Below are positions 26,555 through 37,800 of a stretch of 64,000 nt of DNA, one piece after another. The notes under the pieces were generated by a model. It had not been told where the DNA came from. It did not search any database and saw only the letters and a program-made list of their open reading frames with translations. The stretch comes from Climacteris rufus (lineage: Eukaryota; Chordata; Aves; Passeriformes; Climacteridae), in contig VZRZ01002434.1 of the NCBI GenBank assembly GCA_013398175.1, forward strand, positions 1,895,147-1,959,146, read 5' to 3'. Every line of letters begins with the position of its first letter. The stretch's first letter is position 1. A program made the translations under genes and the position numbers.

Positions 26555-26748
26555 CTCGTGCAGTGTATCCTCCTATAACGTAGATCTTGCCCTTGCATTC
26601 ACAAGCTGAGAATTCAGCAAGAGGGTTGGGCATGGACGCGACAAAATTCCACCAGTCGTTTTCCGGGTTGTAGCACTCCACATTGGCAAGGGACTGACCC
26701 CCGATGGCATAGAGCTTCCCACTCACAGCCAGGAGCTTAAAGTTGGAT
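26555..26748 (-). CDS. KLHL42: KLHL42 coding exon 2, central Kelch repeats
   Basis: Internal coding exon of 194 bases. The acceptor is TTCTTTCAG ending at 26749 and the donor is GTAACA at 26554. The first base completes an arginine codon begun in exon 1 (AG|A), and the frame then reads SNFKLLAVSGKLYAIGGQ. Two Kelch double-glycine motifs are visible, LYAIGG and IYVIGG, with the conserved YNPENDWWNFV between them. The last base starts a glycine codon finished in exon 3. The reading frame stays open upstream of the acceptor to about 26837, so exon extension would not stop translation at once, but the acceptor and family alignment fix the boundary. Confidence 0.95.
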
Positions 26749-26855
26749 CTGAAAGAACAGATTGCAGCATTGGAATGAGTTGCATTGATGTACAGGAAGG
26801 TACAAAGAAAGTTCTTCCTCTCCAGGCTCCGACACACTCATCACCACTGACAGCT

Positions 26856-27055
26856 TGTGCCATCACTTGGTGAATTTGCAGCATCAAGTCGTCTCTGCAA
26901 GTTCACAATTCTGTGATTCCTTAGAACAGTAAGCAGTGACATTCTGAAGGTCAATGTGCCATCATTTGGTGGATTTGCAGCATCAATTCCTCTGTGCAAG
27001 GCCAAAATTCTGTAATTCCTCAGGACACCAAGCAGTGACATTCTGAATGTCAATA
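26856..27055 (-). repeat. Two tandem copies of a ~99-bp unit
   Basis: Copy 1 spans about 26856-26954 and copy 2 about 26955-27055. Shared landmarks are 'tgtgccatca', 'ggtg(a/g)atttgcagcatca', 'attctgt(g/a)attcct' and 'aagcagtgacattctgaa'. The unit length is a multiple of three, so a minus-strand frame (27068-26841) passes through both copies as two similar 33-residue repeats starting LTFRMSLL. It lies about 110 bases upstream of KLHL42 exon 2, within the intron. No start context, splice link or known domain supports translation. Confidence 0.85.
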
Positions 27056-29384
27056 ATGTCGATGCCAAGCCTGATGAGTATTTTATTTGGTACTTCAGTC
27101 TGTGCCGGTTTGAGCTCTAAGTGTTCAGTTAACCAATGTGTTCAGTAGATGTCCCATTTTTATTAGATTTAGAAAAGTACCCTCAATAGAGAAAAACACA
27201 TTACATGCACGCACAGTGAAGGATATTATTGCAGTTAAAATTGCAGAAATTTCAAACAAGACTTGATGGATGCCTAAGAATGCATACTTGTCTTAGGCTG
27301 TATTATGGAATCTATAATTATGGAATCTATGGAATAACCCTAATAAAAAGCAATTTAAAGTGGAACACATTGAATCACATTCTGCAAAAGAAGGAACAGA
27401 GAATCTTCTGTACCTTATTCAGCATTAACTATTAAACATATCCTCTGAAGCAAGATCTATCTATAAATTATGTTCTGCCCACAGCTGAAGAAAATTACAT
27501 TGCACTCCATGAGCAATGACCTGGCCATTTATTTCTTATTCTGTTCCATTATGCTCTCCAAATTTACACATGGCAAAGGGCAGTTTTCTAATTGCTGAAG
27601 AATAAGAAGCCTTCTATCTTACACTCTGAAGGTAATACAGACAAAAACAAATGGTCCATGGATATTAAAGGTGCAAGTCTGGAGGAAGAAACTGGAGGAT
27701 GTGAAGAGAGAAGTTCTGTGTGCTCAGCTCTTCTTTCCAGCTAGGGAAGCTGGCCTAATAAAGGATGAGCTTTTCCTCTCCTCAGGAACAGTCTCACTGC
27801 CCAGAAGGGTTGTTCCTTCTCTCCTGCTGAGCCAATTGAGATTTTAGAATGATTATCCCAATTAACTGGATGTGTGACCGTTGCTGGCGTGCACCAGCTC
27901 AGCACAAAGCCAAACAGGGAACTGTGTCGTGTCTGTAAAACTGAAATGCTGTTCAGACCTGCACTGGCCTGCTGGGCAGCAAAGGGAGCTTCACCCTGCA
28001 TGAATCCAACATTCAAAACTTACCACTAAGTACTTTTGCAGGGTTTTGTCTGGTCAAAGTGAACCCTGCCTAGCAGCAGACTGCCCTGCAACTTCTTTTT
28101 ATTAAATATATTTGGAAAAAGAATTTGTTTCCAGATGGAATAATTTTGTTCTTGTCATCCTGATATAGCTTTGGAAACTAAAATGCTCCTTTGAAGGAAT
28201 TAATTGCTTCTTACTAATTTTTTTTTCTGTCATTTATGATTAGGTGACTGTTTTCATATTCTCCCTGTAGCAGTTATGTTTTCCATTTTAAGAAAATCCA
28301 GAATAACATGGCAATTAACAGCAGGTATGAAATGAAGATAATTACTCAGCAAACATTATGATTTTCATAGCATTGTACCCATTTTAAAAGATAGGACAGA
28401 AAAAAAAACCCCACAAATTATAAAAGAGACAAAACCACAGGAAAAATTATCTATTGATGAACAGCACAACTTTCAACTTCAAATATTCTTACAGGATGCC
28501 ATATACCTTTGTGTCAATGATTAACCAAATACTTGTTAAAATGGATGACATTCAGTGGAGGTAACTCAGATTTATGGAATTCATGAACAATAAGGTTCAT
28601 TTTACTCCAAAGTAGCTGCAAGTATCCATCAGCATATTTAATATGAAAGCCTGGACAATGGCTCAATATGTTATGAAAAACTTCTGCCATTCCTCTTTCC
28701 ATGCCAATAACAGCAGGTGTTTTCATGGAGAGGGAACATTAGGAAATATTTAGTGCACTTTTACACTCTTTTAATGTGTTGGAGCAGCTGGAAACAAGGA
28801 AAGCAAACACTGAGCCACCAGCCAGCTCTCCACAACTAACAACTGTTCCATGGACTGCAGCTTGGAAACAGAGGAGCTGAATCCATCAGATCCAACTGCG
28901 ATGGAACGCCACTCACACCTGTGACTTGTCTAAACTTGAGGGATCCAAACAGACTTTCCAAAATCCAGGCCTAGTGGGTCCCTTCTTGTTGGGACAAGTT
29001 GAGGTATGAGCTGCTTTATGATGCCCCCCATTTACTCTACAGAACAGAACACCAGCAAGTGTGAGCTGTGGAGTTTTACCATTACTCAAAATCCATTTTT
29101 CACTCAATAAAATGGAAAGCACTGTATGCACAAAGGAAGAAAAATATAATGCACGAATGCAAAGGACCTAGGGGTCAGAGATGCTTTCTGGACAACAGAC
29201 AACACTCCAACACATTTCAAATCCCCCCCCCATGGCTCTGGACTGTGTTAACAGCTGGAGATGTACCTGCAGGAAGCCACAGTGACAGTGGCTATAAAGA
29301 GGCCAGGACACATGGTTTTTGTTCACTGACAATTCCACTCAGTGTACATAAAAATGAGTTAGCCAAGCTACCAGAGAGGACTTT

Positions 29385-29515
29385 CTGATCAGAGGGTGGC
29401 TAAACATGGGAACAAGTCACCTGCAAGGAAGGAGGCTAGAATCTACACTGCTGGAGGGTTTCAAGAACAAGTTAAACTTGCATTTGCAAGGTAACCTTGG
29501 TCCTGTTGCAGAACA
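29385..29515 (+). mobile_element. Old CR1-like fragment
   Basis: Text such as 'ggtggctaaacatgggaaca', 'ctagaatctacactgctgga', 'gggtttcaagaacaagttaa' and 'ccttggtcctg' follows the order of an ancient CR1 3' region of the reptile and turtle type. Divergence is high and no tail repeat is visible, so the assignment is tentative. Confidence 0.4.
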
Positions 29516-32500
29516 CAAGGCTTGAATTAACCAACATCATGTTTCTTCCTGCCAAATGATCAACTTTAACCTTAAAATCCCTCAAAAATCAGATGACTTC
29601 TTTATTCTAGAGTTAAAGCAGAGTCAAAGACTCATGAAAGCACAGTTATGAAGGCAATTCCAAAGTGTTTTACATATTTTCAATGAATTACCTTTTTTCT
29701 CTTTTTTATATTTCTTATGTGAGTCTGCAGAGTACACTGTACCCAACATTAAGGTTTGGAAGTGTGTGACAAATTTGTGATAAGGTACGAATAGTTCCAA
29801 CCTAAAAATTTTTGAAATCTATTTTCTTCCAACACAGAAGAATTTTGAGTGGAAAAAGAAGTGAAAAGTGAGGAAAGAGAAGGTCTCATAAACAAACTAG
29901 TATTCCCCAGAAGCATCCTCTCCTATATTCCTGTAAGAGTCCTCAGAGTGGCAGTGGTTCAGGCACAGATTGCTCACAAAAACCTTGTTCCATGTGCAAG
30001 TGCATAATTCCAGCCAGGGCCTTACATGGGTCTTACAAACCTGAAAGATTTACCTGCCTTGACTAGGAAAGTTCTGAAGGAAAATAAAAGTGGAATATAC
30101 AGCTGAAACTGGCACATGCAGTAGAAATCCAGTGAGTATATTATTTTTAAATAGCCAATTTCAGCTGACAGTGTCAATTTAAAAAACAAGGTGTGGAAAT
30201 GTATTCAAGGACATGACTGCAACAGCCTTCTATATATTTTGTTACCTTCTTGACCCCAAAGACCACAAGTGGTCTTGGGCAACACTTACATGGAGTTTCT
30301 TCTATTAAAAAGCTTGGGTCACTCTCTGAAGACACTATTCCAAGTACAGAAGCATGTCTAGAATGAAAAGATCTAGAAACTGTGATCTGTTGTGGACTAT
30401 TTGTGACCAGTACTAGATTTAGGACTCGATGAGAAATTCCATGCTCAGTCACAGGCTGCCTATGTGAGCCTGAGCAAACGACTTTATCTCCCTTGTGTAT
30501 GCATAAATAGGGAATAAATAATGCTTTCTCAAGTTCCTGGGGCATCACAGGAATAACACACAGGAGCTTCTTACTGTGAACAAGTTTGAAACTAAAGTCA
30601 TAAGACCTCTACATCTAGAAAGCAAGCTAACAGTGATGCCCTGAACGAGAATGGCTGCTAAGCATTCAGTACATGGCTGGTGGCTTTTGTCTTCTACTTA
30701 GAAATAAGTTGAGACTATTTCATTTAAGCACACATAGAGACTCCTAGCATCCTGGGATTCTGTATTACAACAATGGAAATAATTGGTGATATAAATGTTA
30801 TAGAATTTAAAGAGTTTGTTTAAGGCAGAAAACTCTTATATGAACAGCAAGCAGCAGAATTATATCCATAACTCCCTCAGCCTTCCCTTGAGGCCAACAC
30901 ATGCAGTCACTCATTGTAGAACAAATCCAGATCTTCTGTTGTCTGAAGTGAAACCAACTTCAGTGGAAACCAGAACCCTCCCTGAAGGGATGTAAAAATT
31001 CACCCATGGGATGTAATTATATTGGCTGACAGAAATTCACTTGCCAGACAGTCACATGGCTGCAATTCCTCAGCAGCAGGCTGGGCAACTGCTCTGCTTA
31101 TTTTACTACAGCACAACAAACTAAAAACACAATGCCAACCAAGCTGCAGGTCTCATTGCAGCATGTATGTGTGGCAGGCAGGCATTAGCACTGCTCATTG
31201 TGCCTGCAAACCCCTCACATTTCAAATGTCCCTGCTCCTGGCTCCTATGGCACAGGCCATCCCTTCTGTGCCCTCTCCACAAAACACCAAGCAGGTCATC
31301 AGGGAGCTGAAACGTTATGTCAGATGGGAAAATATAATAATTAATAACTGCAGAGTTGAGACTCCATGCAGATGGTGAAGTCAGAAACACGTTTTGTTCA
31401 GGGGTCAGCTGAGCTTCCATGGAAAAAAGTTCCTCCAATTATTCAGAGAGCAGCATATTTGCTCTACTTTGCAGGTGTGATTCTGGGTACTTTCTGGCCT
31501 GCAATAACTACCACAGAATGTAAGACTACAGATTATTCCAAAAACACCCATTTGCATGCTACTTTTCTGCAGTAAATGGACAATGTGAAGTTCTGTTCTA
31601 AGAACACCTTGCTATCATCTGTGATGGGCTTGAAGATCAAGTTGAAATGGCAGTGTCACTGAAAACAGTAATATTAGGACAAAATGCCCACATGTTTGAG
31701 TAGAATGATTATACATCCTAGAAAAAAAAAAAGAGGTAAGTGTGGAGGAAAAAGAAAGGCTGATCTAGAGTTTGAATACTCACATTGCAAGGTGCAAAAA
31801 GGCCCTTGAAAAAGTATTTTTTAAAAACCCATGCTGCAGAATCATTGCACATAATAACAGCTCTCTTGCTATAGACATCACACAAAACAAAACCTCATAA
31901 CCTCATCAACGTGGGACTTCTGTGATTAAGCTAATTTCCATGGGAGAGACTGTGGACTGACTCCATCCTCCTTTTCTAGTGCGGCCAAGTGCTCCCAATC
32001 CCGCTTACACAGGTCCTGCTGTCAAATGAAGCAGCTAAAACATCTCAGTTTCCCAGGCACCTGGGGGAATTCTGCTTCAGTCTTGGTGTCTAAGAAACAG
32101 GTTTGTAAGAGAAGGTGTCTGCAGTGTTTAAAAGCTAAACACTCATTTTACAGATTAAACTTTTCACAACGCCAAGTCCACAACACTGAGAAAACAGTTT
32201 CTGATTAATTTTGATGACTGATTATGGAGGTGATTATTACAGTAAAATTCTCACAAGGGTGCAGGAAGTGGGGAAAAAAATGGTGACATGAGAAAGACCT
32301 AATTTTAGGTCGAACCCCTGTTTTGAGGTGTTTTAGGTCGCAAAAGCTGAACAGAGAGTGGAATAGACACTGCAATTTGACTACCCAGACACAAATCATA
32401 TGCCAATCGTTTGGGTCTCTGCATGCTCTTTCAAGCCACTGGATGGAGAAAAGAATTTCCATTCTACAGTGAATTTTGGCCTCCTTACTTTTTTGTTTTC

Positions 32501-33256
32501 AGAGAGAAAAGATAAATTTTAGAACACTTTTTCTAAAATGGAAACAAAGAGGAAGTTCATGTTGGATCACAAACCCAGTTTGTTTCACTGAAATGAAAGC
32601 CTTTGTTTTCGTAACTCCAAAGTGTGGTTAAGGTAGAGCAGCCACAACCTTGGCCAGGGAGAAGGCCTCTTTTCTTGGGCTCTCCTCCAGGCTGGGTCTC
32701 TATTACTCTTTCACATATAAATTATACAAGTGTTTCTGATTACAAACTAAAACATCAACGTCTAATAAACAATCCAAGAGGATAAAGGAAAAAAGTAAAC
32801 CGTCAAAATGATGAATGATTCCCACATCCCAATACTGGTATCAGGTGAGAAATTTCTCACCATCTTCCTGACATTTTTCTAGTGAGTGTTTCACTGAAAT
32901 GCAGGCCTACAAAACACTCAGATTTTTATGGAAGTACAAAATGTTCTACAGCATCTACAGCCTGTCCTCATCACCCTCCCCTGCCACGGCAGCTTCCTGC
33001 CGAGGGGTCCCTGAACAGGAGAGTGATGTGCTGTGGTGGGATAGCTGTTCCTGGGAAAGGCCTGTCCGGTGGCACCTGCCAAGCCACGGCCAAGCCCCGA
33101 GGCCCTTCCCACCATGCGACGGAAGGGACGTGGGTGGTTCACAGCACAGACAGGTCTGGATCCAATCCCGAAGGCTGAGTCCAGCCAACGCCACTCCGGA
33201 GGACCTATCTCAACAACAGACATGGACACACGTGTATTTCAGGGAGCAGGGGTTAC

Positions 33257-34107
33257 CTCTTCTGGTTCATTGAAGCCAGCTGAGTCCACTCGTTTAGGCA
33301 CGGGTTGTAACAGTGGGCGGCCGAAATCTCCTGGCTGGTGATGCGGTATCCCCCGACGATGAACAGGTAATTGTCCAGCATGGCCGAGCCGTAGCCGCGG
33401 ACGCTCACCAGGTCCGGGGGCAGGTTGTTGGCCAGGGGCAGCCACCTCTGCGCCTCCTCGTTGTACCTCAGCATGGCCCAGGGCGCTTCCCCCGGCGGGC
33501 GGCAGCCCGCGGGCAGCCCCGGGGCACAGGCGCTGGTGAAGTCCCCGATGACCACGAGGGTGGCGGTGCCCCTCATGCGCCGCTCCCGCAGCTGCTGCTG
33601 CAGCGCCTGGGGCAGCAGGAGGTGCGGGCGGGCGTCGGGCCGGCGCAGCACCTGGTGGTAGTGGGCGGCCATGAAGTCCAGGCAGGCGTCGTGCAGGTCC
33701 TGCAGGCCGTACACCTGCGCCAGGCGGTGCAGCTCGAAGCAGTTGCCCAGCCGCACCTGGGACAGCAGCAGGCGGAGCAGGGGCGTGACCTGCAGGTACG
33801 ACGCGGCCTCCACCAGCTCCTCCAGCAGCGGCGGCTCCTCCTCGCCGCCCTCCTCCTGCTCCAGCCTGGCCAGGCAGGACGTGTTGATGAAGTCCAGCAC
33901 CAGCTCCAGCCCCAGGGCGCTCAGCCCCCCGCGCAGCAGCTGCTCCTCCTGGCCCTGCCCTGCCTCCCGCATGCCCGAGCGGTAGAGCGCTCGGAAATAG
34001 TCGCTCTGCTCGATCAGCTTCCTCTTGCACACCGGGTAGCACTTGTCCCCCAGCCGGATCTGCACCACCTCCTCCCCCGCACCGGCCCCAGCCCCTGCTT
34101 CGCCTTC
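33257..34107 (-). CDS. KLHL42: KLHL42 coding exon 1 (partial; start codon hidden by assembly gap)
   Basis: Visible coding part of exon 1: 283 codons plus two bases of a split arginine, ending at donor AG|GTAACC. The BTB/POZ domain begins at about visible residue 12 (VVQIRLGDKCYPVCKRKLI, then EQSDYFRALYRSGM) and runs to about residue 125, with an acidic Gly/Glu-rich insertion near residues 70-80. A BACK-like helical region follows (NCFELHRLAQVYGLQDLHDA). The first Kelch material includes NYLFIVGGYRITSQEISAA and ends at ASMNQKR. The sequence immediately before the BTB domain is a Glu/Gly/Ala linker running into 93 Ns, so the initiator Met is probably inside the gap. An in-frame ATG beyond the gap at 34371 has a leader-like sequence but is unlikely for a cytosolic adaptor. 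The three exons give about 498 visible residues, close to the family's ~505. Confidence 0.95.
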
Positions 34108-34800
34108 NNNNNNNNNNNNNNNNNNNNNNNNNNNNNNNNNNNNNNNNNNNNNNNNNNNNNNNNNNNNNNNNNNNNNNNNNNNNNNNNNNNNNNNNNNNNN
34201 GGCTCCTCCTCCGCCGGCGCCGGACGGGCCGGGCCGGGCCGGGATGGGCGGAGCGGCGCCGGGATGCTGGGGAGGCGCTGCCGCCGCTCCGGCCCTGCAA
34301 GGAGCGAGAAGGGGAAGGAAAAAAACTACAGCACACACAGAGGAAAGAGAAAAAAGGCCCGAAAAAGGCAATGTTGGGCGCTGGGACGCTGCCCGCCGCG
34401 GGGGCGGGGGGGCATCAGGGTATCCCTCGGGTCCGGCGCTGGATGGGTGTCGGGGACACGGTGGGAAAGGCCAATGCTCAGCTCCAAGGGAAGAGCCCAG
34501 AGGCGCAGCGATCCCCCCTGATGCTCCCCTCTCCTGATTTGGGCCGGGATCGCAGCCCCAGCCGCAGCTCTAAGCCCTTGCCATAAATGTACCTCTGCAT
34601 CCTTGGAGAGGAGGAACATTGCCGCAGTACACGCACAGGGAATAAAGTCCCGTGCGTATGCCTGGATTCGCGCCGCGGCAGAGCGGAGGAGGAGCGGTGC
34701 AGGCAGCCTGGTGCCGGCGCATCCCGAGCAGAAAACTGCCCCCGCGCTCACCCTGCGCGGCCAGGGCAGCGCCGGGATTCAGGAATGGCAAGTGCGATGC
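33260..34800. promoter_or_regulatory. KLHL42: CpG island covering KLHL42 exon 1 and promoter
   Basis: Base composition changes abruptly to very GC-rich with dense CpG from about 33.26 kb to about 34.8 kb, then back to AT-rich. It covers KLHL42 exon 1 and the sequence upstream, as expected for a housekeeping-type vertebrate promoter. No clear TATA box was seen. The transcription start should lie between the N run and about 34.8 kb. Long GC-driven antisense frames in this block are composition artefacts. Confidence 0.8.
34108..34200. other. Assembly gap of 93 N
   Basis: A run of 93 unknown bases in the most GC-rich part of the island. It removes the N-terminus and start codon of KLHL42. The length is a multiple of three, but it may be an estimate and should not be used to fix the frame upstream. 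Confidence 0.99.
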
Positions 34801-37800
34801 GCAGTTCTGCTATAACCCTCCTGATTTCGCCCCTCCGTCTCAGCTCCTGGTTTGGCCTGCGAAGACACTGTATAATCTGTTCTGCTACTTTATCTCTTCT
34901 ATTTAAACTCAGCTCCTGGAACAGGACATCTCACGAAAGTGAGCTACGTACCACGGCCCTGAGTTTGTTTGCCATGAACAAGCAAAGAACAAATTAACAA
35001 CTGAGCATCTGGGCAAGGATAATATGACAGATTTGCTGTTTGCCTTGTTACATTCTTCAACCATAATGACAGACCTTTTAAAAAAAAAAAACACCACCTG
35101 CTGAAACAGGTGCCCTGCATGTATTCCTTTATGATACTTAATATAAAGATGTTCAAAATATACTTCTTTTTTATCTTTATAAAGATCTTTCATTCACTTC
35201 GTTTATGGCAGAGCATAGAAAATCTTTTCCCTTTAGCAGTAATGTGACTCATCTCCAGTTATACTCATCTCCAGCAGACTGCTTAGTTTTGAGACAACTC
35301 CCTATTTTCACTGCTCAGAAGGGATCTTTTCCCCCTCTATTAAAACTCTGCAGTGGTGTTTGTTTTGGGGTTTTTTTTTCCCTCTTTTTTAAAGAAGACA
35401 GGATTGTTTGCTTTTTAGCATTTCCTCTGTGAAATGATTCTCTCACTGTTTTGTTGATCTTCAGCTTTTTAACTCTAGCTCATAGAGATGACATGAATGT
35501 CAATTTTAGAGTTATAGGTGTTCTTTTCTGCTGACTTTTATAAAAGTGTTTTTTGAGGTGAGGGAGATTTCTGTGCATTTTTATTTTCTACTTCACTTCA
35601 GAGCATCTTCCTCACCTTGCTTTTGAAGGGCACGGGTCATGTTCTGAAATCCTTTTGTAAAGGACCTCAGCCAGACCCAAAGAGGTCTCTCCAGCAGCCT
35701 CAGTCCCTGGCTAGGTCACCATCACCTCTCACCTTCTCTTTCCTACTAATGTGTTTCACTATTTGCTTGGTTTGTGTTTCTCTTTCATTCTTCCTCATTA
35801 TTTAATTTTCAAATTTCACGTTCCTGTGTTCTATTCTTGATGAAGCACTGCAACATTTGGCTTTTTGAATCTCTTACACCTAGTTAGAGCTTAAGAAAGA
35901 GCACTGGGCTGTTTTTTTTTTTTTCTCTGCTTCAAGTTCAGCCTTCAAAAGATCATCACACACAAGTGTCTCACCACTTCAGTAGGAGTCCAACCCATAA
36001 TTCCTCCTTGTACTTTAATTCCCACAGAGAGACATTTCAAGCAATTGTAATCACAAATACTCGCAAGGTAAACAGAGAGCTCATGTTTGGTGTGGCCACT
36101 AAACTGCCCTGTTGGAAGACAGCAGGATTGCCATCTATAGACATCTGGTTTGAAGTCTCTTATGTTTCATATATTCATAAGTTAGCTCCTAATTGGTGAG
36201 CGGTTTTTTTTCCATGTATTCAGCTATGGTAAGTTCAACCACCAAGTGTTGACACCACAGCCTGGACAGATGGAATATTTATTTCTTTTCTGGCCCTATG
36301 TGCCTTACTGTTGCCATATGTGCAGCTCTGTCTGGGATTTTGAGTCATTCTTCCTCCCAGTCCAGGATGTTTGTTAATAGGCTGGATCAGTTCTGGCATG
36401 TACTAATAAGTGTTTTATTCTGCCAGGAAACTTTTGAGGGCACTGACTCCTACAGCTTTCACCAGGAGCTCTCACATGCCCAAGGGGTCAGCAGTACTGA
36501 ATGGCCACTTCTGCAAAAAGCCTGAATCTGTTTCCTTACCCAGTTGTTTTTACTGGGCCGATTGTCAGCTATCTGTGCATTATCCAGGCTCAGGGCTGGG
36601 CAATTGTGCTAAGCCAGACCGTGCTGACAGGGCAGTTCCCTTGTTTTGTCAGTCTGTGTGATGTGCTTATAGAGTACAAGTGCACCAAGGCAAGGGCTCC
36701 TCTTTTGTTCCACTTTTGTGGAGATAATTTCATCTGTCTTCCAGTCCACTGCTATACTGGCTTGTTCTAAGATCAGTAATACATATTATTACACTGGAAT
36801 CAAAGAAATGGCTTTGTTGTTTCTCCAGCAATTTTCTTGTTGATTTTAGGTAAGAAATGTATTTTCCAGAGTTAGAACTCTACTTCTAGAGCTACAAAGT
36901 CAAAATCTGTAGTTCAGAGCCATAAAAGATTGGCATGATCTTTGAAACAAATATGAAAGACCATCTGTCACTCTTGAAGAACATGCTGAAGCATGAAACA
37001 ACATGAGAACAATCATGGTAGATGTTAAATGAGTTTATGAGGAAAGAACATGCCCTCAAGAACAAGACATTTACACAGAGAGGAAGACGAGTAACTTTAT
37101 TCAGCTTTTCAACACCCATCTTTCTAGAGTCTGGCTCCTGGGGCAGGATCTTCAAGCTGTTTCAGACAGTTCAGGTCTCTCTTTACAGTATCTGAGAAAC
37201 AAACTGATATCAGGGAAAAGGGTTCTCAAGTGCCAAGAAAAGGACTGTGAAAACACCAGAGAGTGTCAGCAAGGGCTCTCTTGCTCTACAGTTGGCCATT
37301 CGTGCCACACAATTTTTTCCTCTGTCTGGTGTCTGAACTATTTTCTTGTAGTCAATGCCTGAATTACTTCAAAGGCTGAAATGAGATCATTCTTTTCTTT
37401 TAAAAAGATGTGGAAATGGAAGAACCTTCTTTTTATACAGCAACTACATTGGCATAGACCATTCAACCACGATACAGAGAATCTGAGCCTTTTGCTGCCT
37501 GAGCACACATTTCTGTAGCCCTCTGACTTTTCCATCATAGCAAAAGCAAGGAACCACAGAGAGTCAGGAGGAGCTGACAAAGAGAAGAAAAGTAAAGCCA
37601 GAGAGACACTGGATAATACTCGAGAACCAGAGAGAACAAAAACAATGGAAAAATTGAATTCCTTTCAGCCTTATTAGTCTAAAGTGTGAACTGGAATCGA
37701 ATCAGGAGATATTTAAAATATCCATGCTATCTAATATAAAATATAAAGTGCCTCATTCTTCCTTCTGAGATGCCAGGGAATTGTACTGCACTGCCAGGGA

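Larger units (their letters stand above)
26749..33256 (-). other. KLHL42: KLHL42 intron 1
   Basis: About 6.5 kb between the exon 1 donor (GTAACC at 33256) and the exon 2 acceptor. It contains the 99-bp tandem duplication at 26856-27055, a 15-bp direct repeat near 27303-27331 and an old CR1-like fragment at about 29385-29515. The last ~300 bases before exon 1 are GC-richer and belong to the edge of the CpG island. No nested gene was recognised. Confidence 0.85.

Noticed and set aside
34201..34371. In-frame N-terminal extension of KLHL42 with a hydrophobic leader starting at 34371
   Set aside because: It depends on the gap length being exact. KLHL proteins are cytosolic and start shortly before the BTB domain, so a signal-like leader is implausible.
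33313..34521. A 402-codon plus-strand open frame (and others of 100-165 codons) antisense to KLHL42 exon 1
   Set aside because: Very GC-rich sequence yields long antisense frames by composition. They are Arg/Ala/Gln/Ser-rich without a domain and pass through the N gap.
35094..35111. Inverted pair of E-boxes forming a short palindrome
   Set aside because: Six-base arms occur often by chance, and nothing else marks the site as regulatory.
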